Notes: generated by a model from the letters alone, not told the origin. Shown: positions 50,073 through 59,818, numbered from the stretch's first letter. The stretch is 64,000 nucleotides of DNA from Actinomycetota bacterium (GCA_027314515.1 DAHVAR010000179.1:30637-94636), one strand, 5' to 3'. Translations and numbers: made by a program.

Positions 50073-50105
50073 CCGGATTCACGCGACCTGCCGTCGCGGA
50101 CAGCG

Positions 50106-50915
50106 TCAGAAGCCGGGAAAGATCGCGCGCAGCTTGTCCAGCGTGTCCGGGTCGCCGGACACGCTGGCGGGCGTGTGCCCGGCGTCCAGCCGCCCGTAGG
50201 AGAGCCGCAGCAGCGCCTCGGCCGGCATCGTCATGTGCGGCACCGCCTCGGCCCCGGCCCCGGCTTCGGCCCCGGCCAGCGTTCCCGGCCAGCCCTCCAT
50301 CGTGATCGATTCGCCGGATGTCAGCAGGTAGTCGCGAGCCGGGTCGCTGGTGGTTATCCGCACCGCGAACGGCTCAGGCAGCGGCTTGCCGAGCCGCCGG
50401 GCGAGGAACTGCGGCACGTTGTCGATCAGCAGGTCGACCGCGTCGGCTTGCACCGTCGCGGCCGGGTCATGCATGACGGCCAGGTCCCAGGTATGCAGCA
50501 CGTGCTCGCCGAGGCGCAGCCGGACGATGCCCACCGCATCGAGTTGCATGCCGAAGAAGTCCAGCCGGGCTGCGGCGAGTTCGGCGTTGCTGAGCTCTTC
50601 CAGCGTCGCGATGTGCCGCTCGTCCGCATCCAGCGCGTCGGCTGCCTGCGCGTCCGGCGCCTTGGCGTTCCACCTGTCCCACACCGGCTGAAAGGCGTCC
50701 CGGCCGACGGGCTCGCCGGTACCGAGCGCACCGGGCAGCGTTAGCAGTGCGATCTCCGCCCCGCTGCCCAGATGCGACAGGACCTGCGCGTTCGTCCAGT
50801 CCCGGCAGTACGACTGGGCGCAGATCTGGTCGGGCGTCATCGGCTGGACAAGTTTGACCAGCCGGTCGTGCGACTCGCGCAGGATCGCGATCCAGGCACG
50901 GGGGTCGTCGCTCAC
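50106..50915 (-). CDS. mycothiol-dependent maleylpyruvate-isomerase family protein
   Basis: A 269-residue protein. DinB-like bundle with SHLGSGAEIALLTL (first His), and GEHVLHTWDLAVMHD (second His and Asp) as in TIGR03083-type proteins. The C-terminal SCP2-like domain is present (ITMEGWPGTLAGAEAGAGAEAVPHM); the Ala/Gly/Glu stretch there is low complexity. GTG start with GGGAGG upstream. It converges with the oxidase gene and is divergent from the LLM oxidoreductase. Related to the protein at 30314-31129. Confidence 0.85.
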   Translation of the reverse strand: MSDDPRAWIAILRESHDRLVKLVQPMTPDQICAQSYCRDWTNAQVLSHLGSGAEIALLTLPGALGTGEPVGRDAFQPVWDRWNAKAPDAQAADALDADERHIATLEELSNAELAAARLDFFGMQLDAVGIVRLRLGEHVLHTWDLAVMHDPAATVQADAVDLLIDNVPQFLARRLGKPLPEPFAVRITTSDPARDYLLTSGESITMEGWPGTLAGAEAGAGAEAVPHMTMPAEALLRLSYGRLDAGHTPASVSGDPDTLDKLRAIFPGF

Positions 50916-50989
50916 TAGTTCCTCCCTACTGACGAAACGGGCTCGTTCACGATCTCAGCATCCGGCCGTGCGCCGATAAGGTGGGCAGG

Positions 50990-51913
50990 ATGGACATCGG
51001 ATTCGGCGCCCCCGTATCGGGCGCATGGGCCACACCCGACAATCTAGCCGCCTTCGCCGTCGCCGCCGAACGGGCTGGCTACCGGTCGCTGTGGAGCTTC
51101 CAGCGGCTGCTGGTACCAGTCGGCTCCGGCATGGACCCGGTTTACCAGAGTGTGCTCGACCCGATGGCCGCCCTGTCGTTCGCGGCTGCCGTCACCAGCT
51201 CCATCCGGCTGGGCGTCGCTATCGTCAACCTGCCGTTCGTCTCACCCGGTTACCTGGCCAAGCAGGCAGCGTCGGTGGACGTGCTGTCCGGCGGACGGCA
51301 CGACCTCGGCATCGGCATCGGCTGGATGCCGGAGGAGTTCGCGCTGACCGGCGCTGACATGGCGGGGCGCGGCGCACGGGTCGCCGAGTACGTGCAGGTG
51401 CTGCGGACGCTGTGGGCAGGCGGGGACCGCGCGTTCACGGGCACGTTCTATCAGGTCCCGGCCGGCACTCAGGCGCCACCGCCGGTGCAAGCTGGCGGGC
51501 CGCCGGTACTGCTGGGCGGGCTGGCGAGGCCGGCCCTGGAGCGCGTCGGGCGGATCGCGGACGGCTGGATTACCTCCAGCAGGACCGACCTGTCCAAGGT
51601 CAATCAGCTGATCGCCATCGTCAGGGAAGCCGCCGCGGCGGTCGGCCGCGATCCGCAGGCGCTGCGCTACATCTGCCGCGGCGTGGTGCGGGCCGGCGCG
51701 CCGGTAGCCGGGCCGGACGGGCAGCGGCTGCTGCTGTCCGGCACTTACGAGCAGATCCGGGCCGACACCGAGCGGCTCGGCGCGGCCGGCGTGACCGAGG
51801 TCTTCTATGACCTCAACTGGGATCCGCAGATCGGGTCGCCGAGCGCCGACCCTGCCGCCGCCACCGAGCGCGCCGAGCAGATCATGCAGGCGCTGGCGCC
51901 AGCCGCGGCATGA
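50990..51913 (+). CDS. LLM-class (F420-dependent type) oxidoreductase
   Basis: A 307-residue luciferase-like TIM barrel. VTSSIRLGVAIVNLPFVSPGYLAKQAASVDVLSGGRHDLGIGIGWMPEEF is the signature region; LGGLARPALERVGRIADGWI and the C-terminal GVTEVFYDLNWDP follow. Members in actinomycetes use F420. The ATG at 50990 is chosen because TAAGGT lies 7 bp before it (leaderless); an upstream GTG at 50981 overlaps that hexamer. It overlaps the next gene by 4 bp. Confidence 0.9.
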   Translation: MDIGFGAPVSGAWATPDNLAAFAVAAERAGYRSLWSFQRLLVPVGSGMDPVYQSVLDPMAALSFAAAVTSSIRLGVAIVNLPFVSPGYLAKQAASVDVLSGGRHDLGIGIGWMPEEFALTGADMAGRGARVAEYVQVLRTLWAGGDRAFTGTFYQVPAGTQAPPPVQAGGPPVLLGGLARPALERVGRIADGWITSSRTDLSKVNQLIAIVREAAAAVGRDPQALRYICRGVVRAGAPVAGPDGQRLLLSGTYEQIRADTERLGAAGVTEVFYDLNWDPQIGSPSADPAAATERAEQIMQALAPAAA

Positions 51914-52506
51914 TCGACAAGGTTGCCGCGCCGCCCGTACGGGTGGTGCCTTACGACGAGGGCTGGCCGCGCTTGGCTGCGGCCGAACTGGCCGCGCTGA
52001 CCGGCGCTCTCGGCGACCTGGTCTTGCATGCCGCGCACATCGGCAGCACCTCGATCCCGCAGATGCCGGCCAAGCCGGTCCTCGACCTGCAGCTGTCGGT
52101 GTGGGACCTGGAGGAAGCAGCGGCCGCGTTCGATGGGCCGCTGACACAGCTCGGCTATGTCCGCCTTCCCTACGAGCGCGATCACCTGCCAGCTGGCCAG
52201 GACAGTGACCCTGACCTGTGGGTGAAGCGATTCTGGCGCCGCCGCAACCATCCCGGTGGTGACGTCAACCTGCACGTGCGAGTCGTGGGCTCGCCGAACG
52301 AGCGGCTGGCCCTGCTGTTCCGCGATTACCTGCGCGCCCATCCACTCGCGGTGGCGGCCTACGGCCGGTTCAAGCAGACGCTGGCGACGCACGTCAGCGA
52401 CCTGGAGCTGTACACCGATGTCAAGGACCCGGTGGTCGACCTCGTCGGCGCCGTGGCAGCGCAGTGGGCGGATGCCGGGGACTGGCAGCCGCATGGGAGC
52501 CCGTAA
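51910..52506 (+). CDS. GrpB family protein (UPF0157)
   Basis: A 198-residue nucleotidyltransferase-fold protein. HIGSTSIPQMPAKPVLDLQL holds the GS...D core of the GrpB family, and FWRRRNHPGGDVNLHV the second conserved block. LLFRDYLRAHP and YGRFKQ complete the helical end. Function not established. It starts within the stop of the LLM gene (ATGA), so the two are coupled. Confidence 0.9.
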   Translation: MIDKVAAPPVRVVPYDEGWPRLAAAELAALTGALGDLVLHAAHIGSTSIPQMPAKPVLDLQLSVWDLEEAAAAFDGPLTQLGYVRLPYERDHLPAGQDSDPDLWVKRFWRRRNHPGGDVNLHVRVVGSPNERLALLFRDYLRAHPLAVAAYGRFKQTLATHVSDLELYTDVKDPVVDLVGAVAAQWADAGDWQPHGSP

Positions 52507-52512
52507 CCTCCG

Positions 52513-52582
52513 ACACCCTGCCGATTTGCCGGGCACATAACCGGCAAATAGCCCCGGCGACCCCTCCCAACCGACAGGGTGT
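52513..52582. terminator. nested hairpins at the GrpB/aldo-keto reductase junction
   Basis: Inner stem ATTTGCCGG (52524-52532) pairs with CCGGCAAAT (52541-52549) around an 8-base loop. Outer arms ACACCCTG (52513-52520) and CAGGGTGT (52575-52582) are also exact complements. It lies between convergent genes and probably acts as a bidirectional terminator; the outer arms make an unusually large structure. Confidence 0.7.
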
Positions 52583-52603
52583 GGCGACGGGGTCGCGCCG
52601 CTC

Positions 52604-53635
52604 TCAGCGGCTGCCTCGCCGCCGGGCAGGATCGGCCAGCGCCGGCGGCTCGTAGCCGCGATCCGCCCGGTTGAGGTTCACCCCCGGCGGGACGATCTCG
52701 TCGATCCGGTCGAGCAGGTCAGCGGGCAGGCCATCAGCGGGGGCACCCAGCTGACTGTCCAGGTGCTCCATGGTGCGCGGGCCGATGATCGCCGAGGTGA
52801 CGGCGGGGTGGCTGAGCACGAAGCCAAGCGCCAGGTGAATCAGGGACATGCCCGCCTCGGCCGCCAGGCCTGCCAGCTGATCGGCCGCCGCTAGCTTCAG
52901 CTGGTTGCCCGGCAGGCTCATGTCGAACCGGTGCGGCAGGCGCTGCGCACGCCGGCTGGCCGGGAACTCCGCATCCAGCCGGTACCGCCCGGTCAGCCAG
53001 CCGCTGGCCAGCGGGCCCCAGCTGATAACACCGAGGTGGTAACGCTGGCATACGGGCAGCACGTCGGCCTCCGCGCCGCGCACCAGGATCGAATAGGGCG
53101 GCTGCTCGCACACGAAGCGCTCCCGCCCGCGGCGCTGCGCCGTCCACTGAGCTTCCACGATGGCTTCGGCCGGAAATGTTGAGTGCCCGGCGTAGCCGAT
53201 CTTCCCGGCCCTGATCAGGTCGGACAGCGCACCTAAGGTTTCGTCGATGTCGGTCGCGGGGTCCGGCCGGTGAATCTGGTAGAGGTCGATGTAGTCGGTG
53301 CCGAGCCTGCGCAGGCTGTTCTCGCACTCCCTGATCAGCCAGCGACGGGAGTTACCGCGTTCGTTGACGTCCCTCCCCATCGCGCCGTGGGCCTTCGTCG
53401 CGAGCACGACGTTGTCCCGGCGGCCGCCGGCCAGGGCCTTGCCCACGATCTGCTCCGACTCGCCGGCCGAGTACACGTCGGCGGTGTCGATGAAGTTGAT
53501 CCCGGATTCGAGGGCGCGGTGAATGATCCGGACCGACTCGTCGTGGTCGGGATTACCCCAGGCGCCGAACATCATCGCGCCCAGGCAGAGCGGGCTGACC
53601 TGGACGCCGGTGGAGCCAAGTGTGCGCATGCTCAT
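52604..53635 (-). CDS. aldo/keto reductase
   Basis: A 343-residue NADPH-dependent oxidoreductase. DTADVYSAGESEQIVG holds the catalytic D and Y, ATKAHG the Lys, LYQIHRPD the His, and SWGPLASGWLTGRY with AIIGPRTMEHLDSQL the cofactor-binding end. The start is ATG 53635 (MSMRTLGS) or 53629; the frame is open another 470 bp but that is antisense to the NUDIX gene. Function is a general aldehyde/ketone reductase; substrate unknown. Confidence 0.92.
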   Translation of the reverse strand: MSMRTLGSTGVQVSPLCLGAMMFGAWGNPDHDESVRIIHRALESGINFIDTADVYSAGESEQIVGKALAGGRRDNVVLATKAHGAMGRDVNERGNSRRWLIRECENSLRRLGTDYIDLYQIHRPDPATDIDETLGALSDLIRAGKIGYAGHSTFPAEAIVEAQWTAQRRGRERFVCEQPPYSILVRGAEADVLPVCQRYHLGVISWGPLASGWLTGRYRLDAEFPASRRAQRLPHRFDMSLPGNQLKLAAADQLAGLAAEAGMSLIHLALGFVLSHPAVTSAIIGPRTMEHLDSQLGAPADGLPADLLDRIDEIVPPGVNLNRADRGYEPPALADPARRRGSR

Positions 53636-53692
53636 GGCGATCACCCTAATGCCGCGCCGCACGCACCGCGCGGCGTCGCCTAGGCTGCCGGG

Positions 53693-54169
53693 ATGCCGAC
53701 TCCGCAGTTTGTCCTTGATCTTCGCGCCAGCATCGGCCAGCAGCCGCTGCCATTGCCGTCGGTGACCGCCGTGGTTCTCGACGCCGCCGGGCGCGTGCTG
53801 CTCGTCCGGCGCGCCGACAACGGCAGGTGGGCGCTGGTAACGGGCTGCCTGGAGCCAGGCGAGCAGCCTGCCGCCGGGGTGCTGCGGGAAGTCGAAGAGG
53901 AAACTGGCGTACTCATCGCGGCCGAGCGGATCGTCAGCGTCTCGGCGCTGCCGCTCGCGGTCTGCCCGAACGGCGACCAAGTGCACTGGCTCGACGTGGC
54001 CTTCCGCTGCCGGGCAGTCGCAGGTAAGGCGCGCGTCAATGACGACGAGTCGGTTGACGTGGGATGGTTCGAACTCGGCGAGCTGCCGCCGGGCCTGCCC
54101 GACCGGCACCGCCAGTGTCTTCAGGATGCACTCAGCCCGAGCATCGAGGCGCGATTCCAGCTCTGCTAG
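53693..54169 (+). CDS. NUDIX hydrolase
   Basis: A 158-residue protein. The Nudix box GCLEPGEQPAAGVLREVEEETG fits G-5x-E-7x-REVxEExG. VTAVVLDAAGRVLLVRRADNGRWALV is the preceding sheet. TAGGCT lies 6 bp upstream of the ATG at 53693, so it is leaderless. It hydrolyses a nucleoside-diphosphate-linked compound, unspecified. Confidence 0.92.
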   Translation: MPTPQFVLDLRASIGQQPLPLPSVTAVVLDAAGRVLLVRRADNGRWALVTGCLEPGEQPAAGVLREVEEETGVLIAAERIVSVSALPLAVCPNGDQVHWLDVAFRCRAVAGKARVNDDESVDVGWFELGELPPGLPDRHRQCLQDALSPSIEARFQLC

Positions 54170-54240
54170 CGAAACCCGCGCGAACTAAGTGAGCCCGATG
54201 CCGTCTCGAATCAGGTACGCGTTTCTCAGGGCCTGCTAGC

Positions 54241-54996
54241 TCACGACCGGCGGCCGCCCGGCGGGGGCTGCGAGATCGCAGGCGCGTGGCAGGCGCAGGG
54301 CCGTCGAGCTTGCTGGCGAAGTCCGGCCATGACCACGCTGAGGATGGATTCGAAGATGTCGTCGTCGCGAACCTCGGGCAGTTCGGCTCGGACTTGCCAG
54401 ATGTTCGGATGCGCCTCGCGGCTGACCGACAGATAAGCCTGCCGCCACGCGGCGCGGTCGCGCTGCTGAGCGCTCCGGTCCAGGGCGAGGAACGCGGCCT
54501 CCCCGCCAGCCCAGGCCAGCGAGAAGTCACCGATCGCCCGGTACATCCTGGCCGCCTCGGCACCCTCGAAGCCGGCCTCAAGGATCGCGCCGATGATGAT
54601 GTCGACCGCGCGGATCTCCGCCGGGCCCTGGGTGGTGCGACAGGCCGACATCGACGCGGCGGCGGGATGGGCCAGATAGGTCAGCCGCAGTCTCCGGCAC
54701 ATCTCGGTCAGCGTGCCGACCCAGCAATCCAGCCGTTCCAGGCCGGCCATGGCCTCCTCGATGAGCCGGTCGGCGATCGCCAGCAGCAGGTCGTCCTTGC
54801 TGGCGAAGTGCCGGTACACCGCCGTCTGGTCCGCGCCCAGCGCGCGCCCTAGTTTCGGCATGCTGAAACCGTCGGCACCGTCCTCGTCCAGCAGTCGCAT
54901 GCTCTCGCTGACGATGATCTCCTTGGTGAGGCTCCCGCGCCGAAGGCCCCGCTGTTGCCGGGGAGGGTTCGCGCGCATTCGCGGCGCAGCGGTCAC
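54241..54996 (-). CDS. TetR-family transcriptional regulator
   Basis: A 251-residue repressor. The helix-turn-helix (LTKEIIVSESMRLLDEDGADGFSMPKLGRALGADQTAVYRHFASKDDLL) is at residues 23-70, with a TetR_C-type ligand domain after it. GTG start at 54996 with GGGAGG 6 bp upstream; an in-frame start further up is possible. It is divergent from the amidohydrolase-3 gene with 137 bp between, and likely represses that gene in response to its substrate. The last 30 residues are Pro/Arg-rich. Confidence 0.9.
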   Translation of the reverse strand: MTAAPRMRANPPRQQRGLRRGSLTKEIIVSESMRLLDEDGADGFSMPKLGRALGADQTAVYRHFASKDDLLLAIADRLIEEAMAGLERLDCWVGTLTEMCRRLRLTYLAHPAAASMSACRTTQGPAEIRAVDIIIGAILEAGFEGAEAARMYRAIGDFSLAWAGGEAAFLALDRSAQQRDRAAWRQAYLSVSREAHPNIWQVRAELPEVRDDDIFESILSVVMAGLRQQARRPCACHAPAISQPPPGGRRS

Positions 54997-55073
54997 TCGG
55001 CCTCCCTCACCCCGCTGCACTGTCACATGCAACCGGGCCGCAGCATCTCAGTGTTCCAGTTTGTCCAAGCCAT

Positions 55074-55090
55074 TGACAACGACTCTGTCA
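55074..55090. promoter_or_regulatory. TetR operator and amidohydrolase promoter candidate
   Basis: TGACA (55074-55078) and TGTCA (55086-55090) are inverted arms in the TetR/amidohydrolase divergent region. They overlap TTGACA (55073-55078), a consensus -35 hexamer on the plus strand, so repressor binding would block RNA polymerase. Confidence 0.5.
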
Positions 55091-55133
55091 GATGCTTGAG
55101 TTCCTGGCAATCCTGCAACGGTAGGGAGGCGCT

Positions 55134-56894
55134 GTGCCAGCGGACGCGGAACTGCTCTTTTGCAACGGCACGATCTTTGACGGCCACCGGTTCCTGCCAC
55201 CCGGCAGTGCGCTGCGAGTACGCGCCGGCCGGATAGTCGGCGTGGAAGCCGAACCCGGCCGAGCGGTAGCCAGCCAGGCCGGCCAGGCCGGTCTCGCCAG
55301 CCGCGGCGGCACCGCCTCCCCGGCTGGCCGGGCGGCCATCGTCGACCTAGCCGGCGGCACGTTGCTGCCGGGCTTCATCGATGCCCACGTACATCCGGTG
55401 TTCGCGGGTGACCAGCTTCGCCGCTGTGACCTCAGCGGTGCGGAGGCGCAAGGGGCACTGGCCCAAGGCGAGTACCTCGAGATCATCGCCCGCTACGCCC
55501 GCGAGCATCCCGAGGCGGAATGGATCACCGGCGGCGGCTGGTCGATGGAGGCATTCCCGGCTGGCATTCCGACCGCCGCGTCACTGGACGCAGTCGTCGC
55601 CGACCGTCCGGTGTGCCTGCGCAACAGGGACGGTCACGGCGCCTGGGTCAACACCAGGGCGCTCCAGCTGGCTGGCATCGACAAGGCAACTCCGGACCCG
55701 GCCGACGGCCGGATCGAGCGGGACGCGCACGGCAACCCGGTCGGCATGCTCCAGGAGGGGGCGGCCGGGCTGGTTTCGCGCCTTATCCCGGCGCAGACCG
55801 AGGACGACTGGGACGCAGGCCTGCAGGCGGCCCAGGCGTACCTGTTCAGCCTCGGCATCACCGGATGGCAGGACGCCATCGTCGGTGAGCGCCCCGGCGC
55901 AGGCGATCCGCTGCACGCCTACCTGCGCGCCGCGCGAGCCGGCACGCTCAAGGCGACCGTGGTAGGCGCCCTCTGGTGGCACCGGGAACGGGGCAAGGAC
56001 CAGCTGGCCGATCTCGTCGAGCAGCGCAGCCAGGCCCAGCGGGACCAGACTGACCGCTTCCGCGCCACCAGCGTCAAGATGATGCTCGACGGCGTCGCGG
56101 AGAATCACACTGCCGCGATGCTCGAACCTTACCTGGACGGTCACGGGTGCACGACAGACGTCAGCGGCCTGGACTTCATCGACCCCGGACTGCTGCCCGG
56201 CTACGTCACGCAGCTTGACCGCGAGGGCTTCCAGGTGCATTTCCACGCGCTCGGCGACCGGGCGGTGCGCTACGCGCTCGACGCGATCCAGGCCGCCCGG
56301 CAGTCCAGCGGCAGTACCGGCCAGCGTCACCACCTCGCGCACCTGCAAGTCGTGCATCCCGATGACATCCCGAGGTTTGCCGAGCTCCGGGCAACCGCGA
56401 ACATCCAGGCGCTCTGGGCCGCGCACGAGCCGCAGATGGACGAGCTCACGATCCCGTTCCTGGGCGAGCGCCGCGCTGGCTGGCAGTACCCGTTCCGCTC
56501 GCTGGCGGACTCGGGCGCGAGCCTGTGCGGGGGCAGCGACTGGCCGGTCAGCAGCCCCGACCCACTGTGGGCAGCGCACGTCGCCGTGAACCGGGTAGTG
56601 CCGCCCGCCGCCGGTAGCACCACAGGCACCGCAGACACCGCAGACCATGACGGACACGACCCCTTCCTGCCGGAGCAACGGCTCGAGCTGACCGCCTTCC
56701 TCGCCGCCTACACCTCCGGCAGCGCCCGGATCAACGGCACTGAGACCTCGGCAGGCGCCATCATGCCGGGATACGACGCCGACTTCGCGATCGTCGACGC
56801 GGATCTGGCAAACATCAGCCCGCACGAGATCGGCCGGGCGACCATCACTCAGACCTGGATCCGCGGCGAGCTCGTCTACCAGCAGGGTCACTAG
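55134..56894 (+). CDS. amidohydrolase-3 family protein (YtcJ-like)
   Basis: A 586-residue metal-dependent hydrolase, paralogue of the protein at 1945-3651. DAHVHPVF (metal HxH), FQVHFHALGDRAV, AHLQVVHPDD and GGSDWPVSSPD are in the same order and spacing. ATP-independent composite-domain type; the C-terminal GYDADFAIVDADL returns to the beta sandwich. An Asp/His/Thr-rich insert (GTADTADHDGHDP) is specific to this copy. GTG start with GGGAGG 6 bp upstream. Controlled by the divergent TetR gene; substrate likely an amide or N-acyl compound. Confidence 0.88.
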   Translation: MPADAELLFCNGTIFDGHRFLPPGSALRVRAGRIVGVEAEPGRAVASQAGQAGLASRGGTASPAGRAAIVDLAGGTLLPGFIDAHVHPVFAGDQLRRCDLSGAEAQGALAQGEYLEIIARYAREHPEAEWITGGGWSMEAFPAGIPTAASLDAVVADRPVCLRNRDGHGAWVNTRALQLAGIDKATPDPADGRIERDAHGNPVGMLQEGAAGLVSRLIPAQTEDDWDAGLQAAQAYLFSLGITGWQDAIVGERPGAGDPLHAYLRAARAGTLKATVVGALWWHRERGKDQLADLVEQRSQAQRDQTDRFRATSVKMMLDGVAENHTAAMLEPYLDGHGCTTDVSGLDFIDPGLLPGYVTQLDREGFQVHFHALGDRAVRYALDAIQAARQSSGSTGQRHHLAHLQVVHPDDIPRFAELRATANIQALWAAHEPQMDELTIPFLGERRAGWQYPFRSLADSGASLCGGSDWPVSSPDPLWAAHVAVNRVVPPAAGSTTGTADTADHDGHDPFLPEQRLELTAFLAAYTSGSARINGTETSAGAIMPGYDADFAIVDADLANISPHEIGRATITQTWIRGELVYQQGH

Positions 56895-57088
56895 CTGACG
56901 CAGCTTCACCAGGACAGGTCGGCCCACGATTGCGAGCGTCAGCGGCAGCCGCCAGGCCGGCGCGACGCGAGCGCCTGATGGATGTGAATCCATTGCTGCT
57001 ATCACCGCAGAAGTTGCGCATTCACCCACAGCGAATAACGGCAAACAGTGCCAAAGCGGCACCCCGCCCGCGGCCCAGTCCGGAATAT

Positions 57089-57104
57089 GCGCGTGCGCAC
57101 GCGC
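57089..57104. promoter_or_regulatory. 16-bp palindrome upstream of valS
   Basis: GCGCGTGCGCACGCGC is a perfect 16-bp palindrome 12 bp upstream of the TATCCT hexamer, in the -35 region of valS. It is a candidate operator; pure GC content means chance is not excluded. The rest of the 235-bp gap after the amidohydrolase gene shows nothing else. Confidence 0.45.
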
Positions 57105-57129
57105 CCTGGCAGCCGCTATCCTGTCCGGC

Positions 57130-59818
57130 ATGAACACCGACAGCAACCGCATCCCGGCCAGGCCGACGCTGGATGGCCTGGAAGACAAGTGGACGCAGCG
57201 GTGGGCTAAGGAGCGTGTAGTACAGGTTTGACCGCTCCGCTAGCCGCGGCGACGTCTACGCGATTGACACTCCCCCGCTAACCGCAAGCGGCTCGCTCCA
57301 TCTGGGGCACGCGTTCTCTTACAGCCACACCGATGTGATCGCCCGCTTCCAGCGCATGCGCGGCAAGGAAGTCTTCTATCCGGTCGGCTGGGACGACAAC
57401 GGCCTGGCTACCGAGCGCCGGGTGCAGAACTTCTACGGCGTGCGCTGCGACCCCGCCCTGCCCTATCAGCCCGGATTCACGCCGCCGGCCGTGGGCAACC
57501 GGCAGGCGACCAGCCCGGCCGACCAGGTCCCCGTCTCCCGGCGCACTTTCGCGGACCTGTGCCGGCAGCTCACCGAGCGGGACGAAAGCGCCTACGCGCA
57601 AGCGTGGCGCCGGATCGGCCTGTCGGTGGACTCCGAGATCAGCTACCGCACCATCGACGAGCGCGTCCAGGCCGTGTCCCAGCTCGCGTTCCTGCGCAAC
57701 CTCGATCGCGGCGAGGCTTATCAGGCCGAGGCGCCGGCGCTGTGGGACGTCACTTTCGGCACCGCGGTGGCGCAGGCCGAAATCGAAGACCGCGACACGC
57801 CCGGCACGTTCGTCCGGCTGGCGTTCGCGCTCCCTGCTGGCGCGACGGACGGCCCCCATCGCGGGAAACGGGCCCCATCCAGCCGGCCACCCGGCACCCG
57901 CGCGGCGGTGGTAGTGGCCACCACCAGGCCGGAACTGCTGCCTGCCTGCGTCGCGCTTGTCGCGCACCCGGGCGACGAGCGGTACGCGGAGTTGTTCGGC
58001 ACGACGGCGACGACGCCGGTGTTCGGCACGACCGTGCCGATCCTCGCGCACCGGCTCGCCGATCCGGCGAAGGGCACCGGCCTGGTCATGGTGTGCACGT
58101 TCGGTGACATGACCGACGTGACCTGGTGGCGGGACCTGCACCTGGACACCCGGCCGGTACTGGGCAAGGACGGGCGGCTGCTGCCCGAGCCGCCCGGCTG
58201 GATCACCACCGAACAGGGGCTGGCCGCCTACGCGCAACTGGCTGGCCGGACGGCTAAGGCCGCCAGGCAGGTGATCACTGGCCTGCTGCATGCGGCCGGC
58301 GCGGTGCGCGGCGACCCCGAGCCGGTCCGGCACCCGGTCAAGTACTACGAGTACGGCCAGGCGCCGCTGGAGATCATCACCACCCGGCAGTGGTACCTGC
58401 GCAACGGCAGCAAGGCGGCGGACCTGGCGAGCGCGCTGATCGCCCGCGGGCGGGAACTGCAGTGGCATCCGGAGCACATGCGGACCAGGTACGAGCACTG
58501 GGTGACTGGCCTGACCGGGGACTGGCTGATCAGCCGCCAGCGCTACAACGGCGTTCCGATCCCGCTCTGGTACCCGATCGACGCGGCCGGCCGCATCGAT
58601 CACGACAACCCGATCCGGCCGCGGGAGGCTGACCTGCCCGTGGACCCGGCGGCGGACACCGCGCCCGGTTACCGGCCGGAGCAGCGCGACAAGCCCGGCG
58701 GCTTCGCGGCCGACCCGGACGTCATGGACACCTGGGCAACGTCCTCGCTCACGCCGCAGATTGCCGGCGGCTGGCCGCACGATCAGGATCTGATGCGCCG
58801 GATCTTCCCGATGGACCTGCGGCCGCAGGCGCACGAGATCATCAGGACCTGGCTGTTCTATACGGTGCTGCGCTCGCACGCCGAGCACGGCGTACTGCCA
58901 TGGCGGCACGCCGCGATCTCCGGCTGGATCCTCGACCCGGACCGCAAGAAGATGTCCAAGTCCAAGGGCAATGCGGCGACCCCGATGCAGTTGCTGGACG
59001 AGCACGGCGCCGACGCGGTGCGGTACTGGGCAACCAGCGCACGCCTCGGCGTGGACACGGCCTTCGACCTGGCCCAGATCAAGGTCGGCCGGCGGCTGGC
59101 CATCAAGATCCTCAACGCGGGCAAGTTCGTGCTGAGCTTCGGCGAGCCGGCCGACGGCGCTGCGGAAGCGGTGCAGGCCAGCCGCGATGAACACGGTACC
59201 GCCGAGTTCGGCGGCGGGCGGATCACCGAGCCGATCGACCTGGCCCTGGCGCGCCGGCTGGCGACCGTGGCGGGCCAGTGCACCAGCGCGCTGGCGGCTT
59301 ACGATCACGCAACCGCGCTCGAGCAGGCCGAGCGCTTCTTCTGGTTCTTCTGCGACGACTACCTGGAACTGGTGAAAGCGCGGGCCTACGGCGAGCACGG
59401 CGCAGCGGGCGCGGCGTCCGCACTGGCGACGCTGCGGCTGGCGCTGTCAGTTGTGCTCCGGCTGCTTGCCCCGTTCCTGCCGTTTGTCACCGAGGAAGTC
59501 TGGTCCTGGTGGCAGGACGGTTCGGTGCACCGGGCCGCCTGGCCCGACGGCGCCTGGCTTCGCGAGCAGGCGGGCCCGGGCGACGAGGCCGTGCTGACGG
59601 CTGCCGCGGCGGCCATCGCGGCGATCAGGAAGACGAAATCGGGGGCGCGGCTGGCGATGAAGGACCCGGTGCCGCTGCTCGTCCTGACCGCAGGACAGCA
59701 GCATCTGGATGCGCTCGCCGCGGCCGGCGACGACGTCAGGTCGGCCGGCCGGGTGGCCGCGATCGAACTGCGCGCAACGGGCGGGGCGGAGCCTGTCCAC
59801 CACGTGGTGGTGCAGTGA
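57130..59818 (+). CDS. valS: valine--tRNA ligase, archaeal type, interrupted by a one-base insertion
   Basis: About 895 codons in two frames. Frame one starts at ATG 57130 (MNTDSNRIPARPTLDG) with TATCCT 7 bp upstream (leaderless) and stops at TGA 57229-57231. Frame two is open from 57221 to the stop, beginning YRFDRSASRGDVYAIDTPP, as in relatives. So one extra base lies at or just before 57220. Frame two holds LHLGH, WDDNGLATERRVQN, TTRPELLPACVAL, DTWATSSLTPQIAGGW and KKMSKSKGN. Its first start codon (GTG 57335) lies after the LHLGH, so without the shift no active enzyme forms. Several normally fixed residues are changed (TPPLTASG, DNGLATER, KSKGNAATP). This looks like a decaying second ValS, or an error. 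Confidence 0.85.

Noticed and set aside
57205..57235. Programmed +1 frameshift in valS at GTT TGA C, similar to the prfB site
   Set aside because: An AAGGAG sits upstream, but 12 bases away rather than the 3 needed in prfB. A shift at GTT would give VQV-DRS, whereas the next frame already encodes the family-conserved YRFDRS from 57221, so the insertion lies before that site. A simple indel explains it better.
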